The notes below the pieces were generated by a model, which searched no databases, was not told where the DNA came from, and saw nothing but the letters and a program-made list of their open reading frames with translations. Shown piece after piece: positions 24,604 through 36,544 of a stretch of 64,000 nt of DNA. This DNA comes from Lyophyllum atratum. Its lineage: Eukaryota > Basidiomycota > Agaricomycetes > Agaricales > Lyophyllaceae. Numbering within the stretch: the first letter of the stretch is position 1; each line of letters starts with the position of its first letter. Location of the stretch: positions 124,001 through 188,000 of the forward strand of contig JACGCN010000010.1 in the NCBI GenBank assembly GCA_014905825.1. The letters run 5' to 3'. Made by a program: the position numbers and the translations under genes.

Positions 24604-24912
24604 TGTTAGAAACACCTTCTGGGCTATCTAATCTCCTTCCCAACCTATCTCCCATCAACCATCTTGATAGTTGTTACTGTACAGCATTCCTGTGTTGCAG
24701 GCTGTGTTGGTTGCATCACCATCTTGATGGTGACTTACTACACTGCCTGTTGACCAGATCAGTTTCCTTAGCTATCATCTAACCAGTGCACACAGCCTTC
24801 TTGTGCACAGTATATATAGTAGATTAGATTGACCTGAAGTTCCCAGTTTCTAACTTCGGACTTCAGCTTGTAGCTGTCTAACCTGACATCCCTGCGCTTG
24901 CCTGTTCTAACA
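24604..24912 (+). repeat. Copia-2 3' LTR (309 bp)
   Basis: Begins TGTTAGAA, ends TTCTAACA; preceded by a purine-rich GGTTCAGGAGGGAG tract that could serve as the plus-strand primer. TATATATAG lies near 24809. It lacks the 52-bp internal segment of the copia-1 LTR. No matching 5' LTR is in the window. Confidence 0.9.
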
Positions 24913-25013
24913 CATTAGGGGAGAGAATGAGTGACACACGTATAGGTACATAATTTATTAAGGGAACCGCAGGGCGGGTAATCGGCAAGTGGCGTTCTGG
25001 TGCGGTGGGGGGT

Positions 25014-25485
25014 CTACTCATTCCGATTAGCGCAGGCGGTTGAGATCGAGCCGTTTGAACTTACGGATAAGGGAGGCGAGCAAAGGGCATGTATGGCAGG
25101 CAACATTGCGAAGCTCTCAGTCAACGTCTGATACCGCAGGTGCCTTGTGGGGGCTAGATGCGTCCCTCTCCCTGCCTTTGCGAATCATGGCTTCCACCCT
25201 CTTGTGGAGGTCAACATCGAACTCGTGGTGGGGGGTGGTGATCCTGGATGAGTGTGTTAGGAAGTCTTTGGCACTGAGGGATGTGTAGTGATACGGGACG
25301 TCGAGCACTACGGTCTCATCTTCCTCGGTCTTGATGGTGAAGGAGACCGTGTAGAGCGAGTTGGTTGCGCTAAAGCCTGTAATACGGCCAAGGGGCAGGC
25401 AGCGGAGAAGTCCGTGAAATCCACTGGTACAGGACCCCCCTCGTGAGAATAGATCAAGCCGAAGCTGCAGGTGGCTGGCCATCAC
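25014..25485 (-). repeat. Dispersed ORF module, copy 2 (long form)
   Basis: The minus-strand frame 25485-25117 reads MASHLQLRLDLFSRGGSCTS, then RITGFSATNSLYTVSFTIKT and SRITTPHHEFDVDLHKRVEA; the downstream IRKFKRLDLNRLR piece is at 25060-25022. It shares the central peptide with 12588-12818. The composition is protein-like, but I do not recognise the family. Confidence 0.5.
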
Positions 25486-25507
25486 GGCTTCGTTGATCTG
25501 ATCAATT
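25389..25507. repeat. 119-bp perfect inverted repeat, arm 1
   Basis: The reverse complement is identical to 26011-26129. The arms face each other across a 503-bp spacer with no recognised content. The arm overlaps the start of the ORF module. Confidence 0.9.
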
Positions 25508-26010
25508 CCAGATAACGTCCTGCATCGCGTCCTCCATTGTACTGCTCGTTATTTTCTGTCCTACCGCGGTGTTGGTCCGAGCAAAAATACCTTCAGTACT
25601 AAGGCATATAAACCGAGGTCCAAGCAGGTAGACGGCATCTATGGAAGAAAGATCGATCAGTATCAGACATTTGACTCGTGGCTGGAAAACCAAGCTTAAC
25701 CGTCTCGGAAACCTGTATCCATTCTATAGAATCGGAAGTCATGTGTGGATAAGGGGAAGGTGAAAAGTTTAAGGAAGTCAACTGCCCAGATGGGCACTGG
25801 ACCACACTTGAACTATACATGAAACCTATCATATGGCTCCAAAAGACCACAGACGGGCACCTTGGGTGAAGTAGTCCAAGGATGGTAGAGATAAATTACT
25901 TCTATTCGTAGCTGCTGTAGATTTGCTCTTAGTTTAGCAAACAAATAGCTGCTAATATGCCTCGCTACGTCGTCATCCGACTGAACTGCTTCACTGTCAA
26001 TGTTTTCTGA

Positions 26011-26129
26011 AATTGATCAGATCAACGAAGCCGTGATGGCCAGCCACCTGCAGCTTCGGCTTGATCTATTCTCACGAGGGGGGTCCTGTACCAGTGGATT
26101 TCACGGACTTCTCCGCTGCCTGCCCCTTG
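26011..26129. repeat. 119-bp perfect inverted repeat, arm 2
   Basis: Identical to the reverse complement of 25389-25507. Just past the arm, AATACGGCCATGCAGGTCTG is the inverse of a sequence at about 12638-12657, so the duplication has a complex outer junction. Confidence 0.9.
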
Positions 26130-26207
26130 AATACGGCCATGCAGGTCTGAATGCCTGCCCCGGTGTTAGAAGACTCCAAAATAACATCATGTGATGAGCT
26201 GAGACCA

Positions 26208-26240
26208 CAACCACGAAAGTCGTGGCTCAACTTTGAACGG
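26208..26240 (+). repeat. Shared hairpin tail, copy 2
   Basis: CCACGAAAGTCGTGG can form a 6-bp hairpin and is followed by CTCAACTTTGAACGGG, as at about 13178-13208. A hairpin a short way before a CTA-containing end recalls Helitron 3' ends, but the distances and last bases fit poorly. Confidence 0.5.
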
Positions 26241-26660
26241 GGCTACTAATCTCATATTTCGACCCACAGAAGAATTCCCCAGATATAGTATGCGTCCGCA
26301 CGTACACCCTCGGCACACTTCAAGATCTGTAGTGACAGCAGAAGTTCTGATTGTTTAGGTGGGTTCCTGAGCTCGAAGATGCCAAAGCAGTACACAGTTG
26401 AATTGCTTATGGGTGCAAAACCTATGTCTATATGTCTAGCCAAAAACTCGTGCCAATCGGGCCAAGCAACCTACTCCCGCTACCGCACACGGACTCAATA
26501 CCACTTCAGAACATGACACAATTACACATTACGGCTTCACTGACGAAGAACACAACTAATCTCCTAAACCCAAGCACCCAAGCGCTCTACCTCATAGCGG
26601 TCGGATAAGTACCTTGTAAACCCTGACTATATGGATTCACTTCGTTTTAGGTAGCTAGAT

Positions 26661-27033
26661 TTAATATGAAGTAAAAAACTCACAGGCTCCCATGCACCCC
26701 ACGGCTTCCTCATTGGGAGGACATGAAATAATACTGGGCACTAGCTCGACAAAAACTATGACTTGAGTAAACTTGCTAGAACCTAGCGCCAATACTGAAT
26801 TCTGGTGAGATGTTGCAACGCATGGGGTGACATCTGGCAGGTGAGGTTTAGAATATGGCACTCTGGAACCCGATCCATGGAAACAGCAATTCAGCTGGTT
26901 CGAGAGGGCGACCGACGACATTTGCAACATAGTCCAGATAAACCAACAGTTGAGTGTAGAGGTTAATTTCTGGCACATCTTTAGGGTAGATTATATGTTC
27001 CTTGCCTAGAGAACGAGGAATTAGGACTTGCAC
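26661..27033 (-). pseudogene. Tyrosine recombinase-like (Crypton type) scrap
   Basis: The minus frame at 27033-26848 reads NLYTQLLVYLDYVANVVGRP then LEPAELLFPWIG, resembling the pre-catalytic part of fungal Crypton-like tyrosine recombinases. Later frames give fragments such as QYYFMSSQ. No catalytic Arg-His-Tyr set can be followed. Confidence 0.3.
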
Positions 27034-27200
27034 AGAGATAGCGGTGTTTGAAAACGGTCACGTGATCAAACACGTCGCCTTCTCTGTATGCTGTCGTAGT
27101 GTAGTATTGCTGATTCTATCTCTGTTAACTGAAATACCTCTATCTCTGTCTCGTAACATAATGCCAGGACCGTCAAAAACAAAGAAGAACACCAAATGAA

Positions 27201-28363
27201 GTGGACCGTGATGTACGGTCCAAGTACTCGATTCGGCACAGCTTTGCACGACCTGTCTATGCGAAGACCGCGATCAAGGGTCAAAAAGGCCGGGAGCTCA
27301 CATGCTGGACCCGAACATTTCAATGCCTGTGTGGTTCTGATTCCGGTACAGATTCATGGCAGCTCATAGGGTGGGACAATGTGCATTGCTGTTCATGGAT
27401 GCGTGTCGTGATGACACATGACGACGAAAAGATAACCCTGTGCCGCCTGACCCTCTTCTTTCCGAATCAGTTCTATTCTATCAGCCCTGTCGTGATGGAG
27501 GTGCCGATTGCTTGGTTCTTGTCATCGCAATGCCTGAGATGCAAGCCGCCACATGGAAATATGGACAGAAACGGCACGTACTTATGGATCTGACCTTCGG
27601 TTTCTACTCAGCACGCACAAATCTTCTTATATTCATGGTTCTCGATGAGCACAAGAAAGGAATACCGGTTGCTCTCATTGTCTTCACTGCTCGGCATACA
27701 GCAAAAGCAACGCACGCAGACTATAATACCGAAATACAAAGCCTGTTGGAGAAGTGGTGTACTGGCCTGGGAACGAAGGCTGGTTCCAATTTGCTGATCA
27801 ACTTCTCAGTTGCGAGTACAGATAATGACTCTCGAGAACACGTGGCACTCCAGAACATCTGGCCTTCGGTACTTCTCTTACTCTGTTTATTTCACACTTG
27901 GCAATCATGGCGAAATGGGCTGAACAAACATCTGGCAATCATACCAAAAGGCGATGAGCGACTTCACATCCGGCGACACCTTGCGAAATTCTTGATGCGC
28001 CTTCTCTCAGAGATCACGGAATACTCTGATGCCGTAGCTGCGTACAATTCGGAGCTGGAGTATTTTAAAACCCTTGGCAAGAAGCGCAATGAGCTGGCAA
28101 AGAAGCAATCCAGGGGTGGACTCGCGTTCCTGGCATATCTTGGAAGCTATCTCCGAGTTCAGTCTTTTTGGCTTGCATGGTCGAAGGCAGGCACAATTGA
28201 AGCTTCGAAAAGGCTCAATATTCCGCTGGCAGATGTCCCTCGCACCACTAACCACTTAGAATCAAGAATAAGTATTTCGAAGCTTATACTCATGCAGGGC
28301 GGCTTCCTCACCTTGATCTCTGGGTTGTTCTCATCACAACGAAGGTTATGCCTGGATTATTGA
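27201..28363 (+). pseudogene. MULE-like transposase, frameshifted
   Basis: First a Cys-rich N-terminal region (RTFQCLCGSDSGTDSWQLIG, WDNVHCCSW), then after a shift near 27430 a catalytic half: KRHVLMDLTFGFYSARTNLL (candidate first Asp), VALIVFTARHTAKATHADYN, VASTDNDSREHVALQNIWP (candidate second Asp) and LLCLFHTWQSWRNGLNKHL, whose C-x2-H resembles the MULE CxxH block. The frame 27440-28363 is open but shifts again near 28262, where the other frame continues NKYFEAYTHAGRLPHLDLWV. Two shifts suggest a recent death. TIRs were not found. A Zisupton- or other KDZ-type assignment remains possible. Confidence 0.6.
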
Positions 28364-28991
28364 TCTTCAGCATCCGTAGCTTTCGAAGTTTGATGCTGAA
28401 GTTGTCTTGCGCGATGAGCATTTCTTGCATTGCGGTGGCTTGAGCGTTGGCTAGTGATGTGGACTCAGGAGAAGTCGGCCTGGCATCCTCGCGTGACAGG
28501 GCAATGAGATCAAGTGGAGACGGTGGGCGGAGAGATTGAAAATAGCGGGAGAACATTGAGGAATCGATGGGAGAGCTGAGAAGGTTGCCAATGTCCCGCA
28601 TCATGACACTGTCGTTGACCGTGTTATACCACAGCATTGGGTCTTCCAAAAGTGGTGACGCTTCTCCGATCACAGCGGCCTCCTCCATCAGAACCACGCT
28701 ACAACCTTCTCCATCAGCATCAATCCGAAGCGAAAATCCATGATCAGGCTCGACAGGAAGCAGAGGCTCTGGGGTATCAAGGCAGTCATGGTCAGACCCA
28801 AGGTGCGAGTTGCCGTCTGAATTACATTCGTCGTCGTCGTCGTCAATCATCTCATCCAGCAAATTTTGATCGTCAGACGCAATCTCAAAGCTGGTTGACG
28901 AGCTGTCAGGACTGATGAGCTGCAGGCTGCCGTGACGTGAGACTGGTGTTTCAGGACATGGACAGCATGACACCATCCTCGAGCAGGACAC
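28308..28991 (-). other. Acidic ORF of 227 residues, unrecognised
   Basis: The composition is protein-like: a Ser/Asp-rich stretch (EMIDDDDDECNSDGNSHLGS), then RYFQSLRPPSPLDLIAL and a basic tail. It overlaps the end of the MULE-like frame antisense by about 56 bp. It may be an exon of a transposon or host protein; no motif identified. Confidence 0.3.
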
Positions 28992-31650
28992 ACCCCCTTC
29001 CCTACATTCTTACGTGTTTGGCAGCATCCCTGACCCCGCGCCGATCGAAACGACAACCAACGTGACTCCATCAATCACAGTCACCGACAACGCGGGCAAT
29101 GGGCCGCTACTCCGTCTCGTGGGGCAGAAGAAGGAGCTGCGCAAGGAGTCGTACGGGGTTCGGTGAACCATATCATGGTCAGTTCTATTTTGCTATCAGT
29201 TTATTACTTCATTCGAGCATAGATGTACATGTATTCCCGGTTCAATAATTAATGTTCAGAACCAAGACTTGACTCAGAGAACATAAGATGAATGAGAACA
29301 GACATCGAGAACATAGAACATTGGCCGTGAACCGAGAACCAAGTTCAAAGACACACGACAGAGATATACAACTTGGAACAGTGTATGTATTTACATAGAA
29401 CATATATACAGGACAAAGACAGTAGATAGCCGAAGCGCCGAAGGCTAGGGGGGTCTTGGGGGGAACACCCCAAGGCGCCGCAGGCACAAGGGGGGTTCGG
29501 GGGGCGGCCGCCACCACAACGACCCATGTTCTACTTCGGCAAACGTGATTTGTAGCCACGAAAAAAAATTACACAGACATACTACACTACTAACAGAGAA
29601 CTATGGACAGAGAAAAAGCTACACAGATATATCACTTATCTCACAGGGAATGCAGACAGACATATCATGTTTGACACAGACTACACTAAACAGCGAAGAG
29701 CGTGCGACACTAATTTAAACTCTGCTATCTCTGTGTGGGTTCGGGGTCGAGAGAACGAAAGCGAAAGAAACATCAGCACACAGGTTGGTAATAAGCAGCT
29801 TACAATAGAGAGGCTCATTGCTGATATATGGGTTGGTTTTGCTCGGCATAAGGACCTTCAAGTAGGGACCTCCACTATTGCAACCTCGCATAATTTGGCC
29901 AACACATAGTCCAGCAAGTTCAGAGTTCCTGGAGAGCCGTGATTTAAGTAGGTTTTGGTGAGACATGAGCACATACCTCAGCCAGACATTGAAACACATA
30001 GAAAACATGGCGTGCACCTGGGTGTGCTTCAAAGCTAAAGCCTTCTCGGTGGCGTCTGCTGGTGTACGTGCCAAGGCGGCCAAAGGGAACTGGCTCTCGG
30101 ACCGTTTGATGATGCGTTTCATCTACTCAATACCCATATTGCACGCTTTTGCACCGTAATGGCAATGAACCGGGTTCAGATTGCCCCTGTTTACATCAGC
30201 CTTTTTTTTGATGGTGAGAGTTGGACGATGTCCTTCGACATTTTCATTCTTGTTGATAGGTTGCGATGCACATGACAAAGCAGAAGATGCTGAAGACATG
30301 GCGAGAGAAGAGCTTCTGCTGAGGATGAGGATATGAGGGAGCAGATAGGTAATCAGAACGAGAACAGCCGCACTTTTATACACCTGGCCATGGGTGACCA
30401 TTCCTAGCAAATGTCGCACCAAATAAATATAGAGCTATAGTGAACCATAGTGCTAGAAGCTTCATGGCTGTGTATGGCTCTATGTATAAGGTTATCTCTG
30501 CTTTGCTCGTAAACATCTCCCCAATGTTAAGATCTTATTTGCAGCGCCAGATCAAACACCTCAGCCGCAAGCAGCCACTCCTCAATTCAGGATGTCCTGC
30601 TCACTGGGCTCAGGCGAGAATGGTAGTAGCCAGGGTAGTATCGAATATGCATACGATGCATGCACTAGCGGTGCGGGTTGCCCTTCCCCTTCCCTGCCTA
30701 AGGCAAACACAAGAAATTAGGAAGGACCCTCGGTATTTTGGCATTCCCTCCAGCTCTCGACCACCTTGAAAGTGATCTCTTTCAGAGTTCTGGAGCCAAC
30801 ATTTGGATGCAGCCAACTGCTCTTGAAGCAGTCTAGAACTCTGGGCAGCATTTGCAAATATGAATAGGACAGCGTCGGGAACAGAAATAAATCAATTGAT
30901 GCATTGCAATGGAAATGTTACAAGGGGTGATATCGACTGCCTACAGCCTTGGCAAGGAATAAAAGCGAAGGAGTGTGGGCAATTGTTTGAAAAGCAATTT
31001 AATTTAGAGCAAGGTGACGAGGAGACAGATAGGGAGATGATAGGAAAAAGCGAAAGGGCCTCGACGGGTGTGCAAGAAGATAGAATACAAGAGAAATAGT
31101 ACTGACTCAACCTAAGGAGATCTTGTAATTCACGACGATTAATGCTGGTAGCCGAATCAGTGCATTGGGATGCATTAGCAGCATGGTGCGTTGTTCAATC
31201 CTGACTTGGGCAAAAGATAGTTAGAATATAACACTTCCTTTGGAGGGAGAACTGACCTATGCAAGTTCCCACTCTATTCCAAAATGCTGGGACAAATGGC
31301 ACTAGATACGTCCACAGCCCGAGGCCTTCGACTTGGGTGGCAGATGAAGCGCATGATAAGGCAATGCCCTCAATGTAGGTGGGCGCATCACGACCACTGA
31401 TGAACACACTCAGTTGGCTATAGGGAAAAAAGAGGACATGGCAAATGAAGCTAGATCATCAGGCCAACGCCACGAAGACGATGTGATGCGGTGCTTGCCG
31501 AGGAAAGGCCAGCCCAGGCTAAGCAGATTTTTGCGTTGGAGAGTCCCAGACATACAGAGGCTATGAAATCTGGGGACAGTGCTTGCTCAAGCAAGACTTC
31601 CACAGAAAAGGTCGACAAAGAGTACTCAGGGTGCGACACCGGATGCATAA
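28992..31650. other. Mostly non-coding stretch
   Basis: No gene recognised. It contains a G-run-rich segment at 29430-29515 (GGGGGG runs with CGCCG) and a low-complexity AGAACATAG/GAGAAC stretch at 29260-29345. Confidence 0.4.
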
Positions 31651-31680
31651 CAACGGGATGTGGGTTTCGGGGGCTTCCTG

Positions 31681-32090
31681 TTCATATGGGTATGGGTGGG
31701 GGAGCGAAGGTTCAGGGGGGAACTGAGGGTTCGGGTTTTCCAGAAGCAGTTGTTCATAGTATGCACGGAGCGACGCTGGCATAACAACGGGATACTAAGT
31801 TTCCTGTTCATATAGGTATGGGTGGGGGAGCGAAAGTGCGGGGGAGAACTGAGGGTTCGGAGGTTCGGGAAGCGGTCCATATGGGTGAGGGTCCGGGCCT
31901 TCAGGTGTTTGCTGTTCATATGGGTATGGGTGGGGGCACGAAGGTTCTGGGGGGCACTAAGGGTTCGGAAGTTTGGGAATCGATTCATATGGGTGAGGTT
32001 CTGGGCCTTCGGGTGTTTCCTGTTCATATGGGTATGGGTGGGGGAGCGAAGGTTCGGGGGGAAAGTGAGGGTTTGGGGGTGCAGCCAGAG
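31681..32090. repeat. Minisatellite, 108-bp period
   Basis: The block TTCATATGGGTATGGGTGGG starts at 31681, 31807 (one change), 31915 and 32023, giving spacings of 126, 108 and 108 bp. Because 108 is divisible by three, several frames stay open on both strands, e.g. a minus-strand PHPYPYEQETPEGPEPHPYE repeat. No evidence favours translation. Confidence 0.85.
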
Positions 32091-32490
32091 ACCCCGATGG
32101 GAGTGCAGCACAAAGTGGAGGGGCATACTGAATCAGGCTCAAAACTGAGGCACCACGTCAGTCCAAAGTCAAGTGAAGTGAGACAGAGATACATACAAAA
32201 GTCTATGCACCCCAGGGATCATCACAGCTGTCTTTGATTCCGTGTATGCGGGACTGGACCTGCCAGCTTGTTCGTACTGTGCTCGTCGTTTCATAAATGT
32301 AATTTGCTACGAATCTGTTTTGTGCTGCTACCACGCGAATTCAACCGAGGTGCTGTTCGTCGCTTTGTGGGTCCCTATGCGTATATAGTTCCAGCCCTTT
32401 GATTAGAGCTGCCTCCCTATGATAATTATTAATCTCCGTGAATCCGACCAAAATATAAAAGATGGCATCTTACAATTCCTTGTTCCAAAC

Positions 32491-32692
32491 AGGCGGGTTG
32501 CAGATAGGGTCTCCATCGGTACTCTTTGTGTATATGCACCTGTACATGTGTCTATCGCGCAGTCTAACATCAGGTAGCTGCTGAAGGCCCCCTGGCGGTG
32601 GGTTGCAGATAGAGTCTGTATTGGTACTCTTCGTGTATATGCGCCTGTACACACATCTAAGATCAGGTAGCTGCTGAAGCCCCCGGCGGGAA
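32491..32692. repeat. Tandem duplication of about 100 bp
   Basis: Two diverged copies run from GGGTTGCAGATAG to CAGGTAGCTGCTGAAG, at about 32491-32588 and 32599-32678. Confidence 0.8.
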
Positions 32693-33680
32693 GAAAAAGC
32701 GACTGAAGAAGCAGTTGACAGCTTTCAGGTGGGGCACTGAGTCCTGGAGCCTGGAGCAGATTTCAATTTATATTTTCGTTTTGCGTTTTTTCAGGCTGGT
32801 TGGTGCCCAGATCCCTTGCCGGCACCCAGATTGCAATGAGTTACAGAAGTCAAAACCTGCACATACAGTCATAGAATTGTAGCATGTCCAACACTCCAGG
32901 GAATATATACACTGCACCGTGTTTCACGGTCTCAGGAAATTCCCCAGAGCTCTGGAGAATGACTACAGTGTAGCACTGTCTATGGGCCAGGGAATGGACT
33001 ACATTGTAGCGGTTTCCACGGCTCCAGGGGGCCCACTGACCTGCTTCTGCCTGCCTAGGAGAGGGAGAAAACCACGGGAATATTGTGCGCACTCCATGGG
33101 GCTTGTGCAACTACCCACAGGATGTTTGCGGCTGTGCAACTGACTGCGGGATGTTTGCGGCTGTGCGACCACTGTGGGGTGATAGCAGCTGTGCTCATGC
33201 TAGTGTAAAATGCAGTGGGATGAGCGGGATGGATACTAATGTGCCGCAGGATGTGTATTTGGACTATTTGGGCCGCGGGATGTTGTTTTTTTTTTTCTTT
33301 TGTTGAATTCTGCCTGAATAGGGAAGGAAGGAATGATGGGGGGTGTTATATATGCTCCGCGGGGTGTGTGCAAATGCTGCGGTGTGTTGGTGGCTGTGCT
33401 CACATTGATTCAAACAGTTATAAAAGTGCCGCGAGCATGGGCAGGTTAGTGGGATGGACACAGATGCACTGCGGTACGGTTTTTTGGGCCGCGTGATGTG
33501 GGTGTTTGGTTCCCACGCCGCGGCCTTGGCCCAGACTGTCAGCCTGAAATTTAGCTCAAAAACAAGCCCTGAAACAAGCTCAATGGATCAAAACTCATAA
33601 TGTTGATGGGCCGGGAATAGTGATAGGTCCGCGGTGTTACATTCCCACGCCGCGGACGCAGCGCCAAGACCTCGGCCTGT
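32693..33680. other. Non-coding stretch with loose short repeats
   Basis: The words GATGTTTGCGGCTGTGC and CGCGGGATG recur irregularly between 33115 and 33300. A T-run lies at 33287-33295. No gene recognised. Confidence 0.4.
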
Positions 33681-33689
33681 GTGCTAGCT

Positions 33690-35140
33690 CAAAAACAAAA
33701 TCTAGAACAAGTTCAACCGATTAAAACTCATGGAGTTACGACTCCTCAGATGTCAGGAAAATCCTCAGCAAAATCCTTCCACACTATACCCAAGCTGCTG
33801 GATCTTTGCAGCTGCTGCATACTACTCCTGGAAGTCTTTCTAATGCCCACAAGGAGGCCAATAAAGGCCTCAATGGGGCTTCTCGGGCCCGACTTCCCTC
33901 GGCAAAACGAAAGGTATCGTAATTGTCACCTGTTATCAAAGTCTATGCTAAAGGATTTGCTGGTAGAGGACTTCAAAGTTCCAGGTCGCCTTCATTGCAT
34001 TTTTGATTGAGGGGCTCGCCATGGTAAGTGTTGATCGATAAAAACATTGAAATTGGCTTATACAGAAACTGGAAAATAGGAGGACTCTAACGAGGTCGTT
34101 TTGAGGAACCCAGGAGTGCCCAGCATCTGAAAGCTTTGAGCTCTTTCAAAGGAAGTCTTTGTCTACAACAATGTTAATGGCATTATGAACAATGCCTCTT
34201 GGACCCACACCGAGGTCGTAACAGCTTTAAGGGCCCTGTTTCCCCACCTTTTCGAGTACTTCGACTCCCTCAAAGAGTCAGGGCCTCACTGGATCATGTG
34301 TGCAAAGGAGCACAAGTCTCTATATGTGGTGGTCAATGCTGAGCTCACCGGGGAGATCCTCAGCATGAACAAAAATACCAAAAAGGCGAAATTCATCGAC
34401 AATCAACTCTTTTTCGGTGGGTATTGTCACTTGAGAGTAGTGTTCAGCTTACTGATGATGTACCCAAGCCACCTGCAAACCCATCCCGTGTGAGATCAAT
34501 AATCCTTGGTCGAAGGCCAGCTCCCCATTCTCCCTTGGAATTAATGTCCCAAGGTCGTATCAGCGCAAAGGCAAAGGTGAGATGCGATTCACCTCCAAGT
34601 TCAGTCCTGTGGGCTTCCTATTGACATTCATGCAGAGCGTGCCATCTCCGAGGAATCAGAGTCGGATCCGAACAAGTCAGATGAACCGTCCTTCGAAAAG
34701 ACAGCGAGAGTCACAAGGTATATTTAATTTGATTTAATTTCTGCTATCGAGGTGCTGAAAACTATACAGGACCCTTTAAGTCTTCAACTTGTCAAAGCAT
34801 CCTTGACGGTGAAGAAGCACGAGAGATCCTTGATGGTGTGTATATCCTGTTCCTGCTGATCACCTTGCAGCTCATGAGGTTTCATTCAGATCCAGAGGCT
34901 GACAAAGATGGGTCTGACAAAGTCTCCCAGCTGCGACCAAATGTCAAGTCACCAATTGACTTGACAGCGACCAATGACGAAGCTGAGGTCAAACCTGCAG
35001 ACAAGACTGGAATAGTCCCTGTCTCGTCTTTCATGGACGAGAAGCTCGATGTCGATCCTTGGATGACCACTGCAACCTACAATGATTTCTCATCACAGAA
35101 GCCAGGTTTTTCTATTCAGATATATATCACTAATATTTGA
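33690..35140 (+). pseudogene. Remnant of an unrecognised gene, probably element-borne
   Basis: Separate frames look coding: 34185-34440 (SWTHTEVVTALRALFPHLFE, then ESGPHWIMCAKEHKSLYVVV and MNKNTKKAKFIDNQLFF), about 34490-34625 (EINNPWSKASSPFSLGINVP) and 34838-35100 (acidic, SPIDLTATNDEAEVKPAD). GT-AG joins could connect some of them. The first block resembles an uncharacterised protein I associate with agaricomycete transposons, from general familiarity only. Confidence 0.3.
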
Positions 35141-35296
35141 CCAGCCAGTATATAGTACTTGTTTTGTAGCATAATCTTTGAGTCGTCGTATCGTAGCCAC
35201 AGTTGTATTATTACTGTACATACTTATTGACAATTGTAAGGTAGTTCTCTATTTAATCCAAACTAATTTTCTTCTTGTAAAGAATTACCAAATTGG

Positions 35297-35415
35297 GAGC
35301 ATAGTGATCGCACTCATGTATGGCTGAGGATACTGGGTCATCACACTGTATACACCATCTCTATATCTTGAGGCCCCCATATGTCAGTTTATAGAACCGA
35401 TGAGCGACTACCAAT
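35297..35415 (+). repeat. Satellite unit, outlying copy
   Basis: Matches the units at 39715-40300: TGTATGGCTGAGGATACTGG, then CTATATCTTGAGGCCCCC, then CAGTTTATAGAACCGATGAG. It lies on the other side of the pogo transposon from the main array. Confidence 0.75.
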
Positions 35416-35968
35416 GGACTTTCAAGCCCAGTGAAAAGCCGGTTGAGCGGTATGAAGTGTAAATGAGCATAAACAAGGTTACCAAAAGACACTCAATTTA
35501 GCTCCTTCGGCCTCGCCTTCCCTCAACATTTGACCCACTTAAAGAGGCACATTGAGCGGAATCAAGTGGTATGGATCACTAAGTATAGCTTCGTTCTCGC
35601 TCGACAGGATTTTGCTCGTTTCAATTTAGCTCGATTTCAAATGCATCAATTGATAGCTAACTAAGTACGACAAACACACAGGATGAAAACACAAGTCCAC
35701 AAGATGGACCGTCTGCAAAATAGACATACCCACCCCGGCAGCTTCCTCCGAGCTGACCCCCGAAACCCGTCATGAGCGAATAAGATCCCTTGTATATGCA
35801 GCCTCTTGAGTACAAGGACTCGGGTGTCGGTGATAACGGGTGTACATACCTATGTTCGATATATACAGTCAACTCTGTCATAACCCATAGCAGTTGGTGG
35901 AAGCAAAAAGCTATGGGTTACTACAGATTATGGGCTATAAGAGAGGTCGTTATAGGGTCATCTATAGG

Positions 35969-36487
35969 CACAAGGTGCTGAGGACAATATTTTAATGAGA
36001 CAAAACCTGGAAATATTGTGAAGGTGCTCTTTGTGTGATAATACTATGATAAATGAACATATGATAGGCTCAATTCTGTATTTTATCGAAAATCATAGTG
36101 TGAACAAATTCAGAATTCATTCTCTAAAGATATGTAAAAAAACCTTCACAATATTTTCACAATATAATCAGCGAAGATTTCATAATATGTCCACAATATA
36201 GTCAGGTAGTCAAAATATTTTCACCATATCTTCACCATAGTCTGGAATACCTCACTATATTGTGAACATATTATGAAGTGTTCACTGATCATATTGTGAA
36301 AGTATTGTGGATGTTTTTTTACATTTCTTTAGGGAATAAATTCTGAATTTGTTCACACTATGAGTTTCAACAAAATACAAAATTTGCTTTACTATATGTT
36401 CACTTATCATAGTGGTGTCGTGCAAAGAGCACCTTCACAATATCTTCAGGCTTTGTTTCATCAAAATACTGTCCTTGGCACCTTGTG
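35969..36487. mobile_element. Foldback MITE, copy B (519 bp, AGG duplication)
   Basis: Near-identical inverse of 1186-1703: starts CACAAGGTGCTGAGGAC, ends GTCCTTGGCACCTTGTG. AGG at 35966-35968 and 36488-36490 is a 3-bp duplication. It lies between the left TIR and the transposase stop codon. Confidence 0.85.
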
Positions 36488-36544
36488 AGGACTTGTATTA
36501 AGACTATATACAGTATTTAAGCAATTATGTATTGTATTCCATGT

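Noticed and set aside
31818..32237. Plus-strand frame of 139 residues in the minisatellite
   Set aside because: A by-product of a 108-bp repeat period; the opposite strand is equally open.
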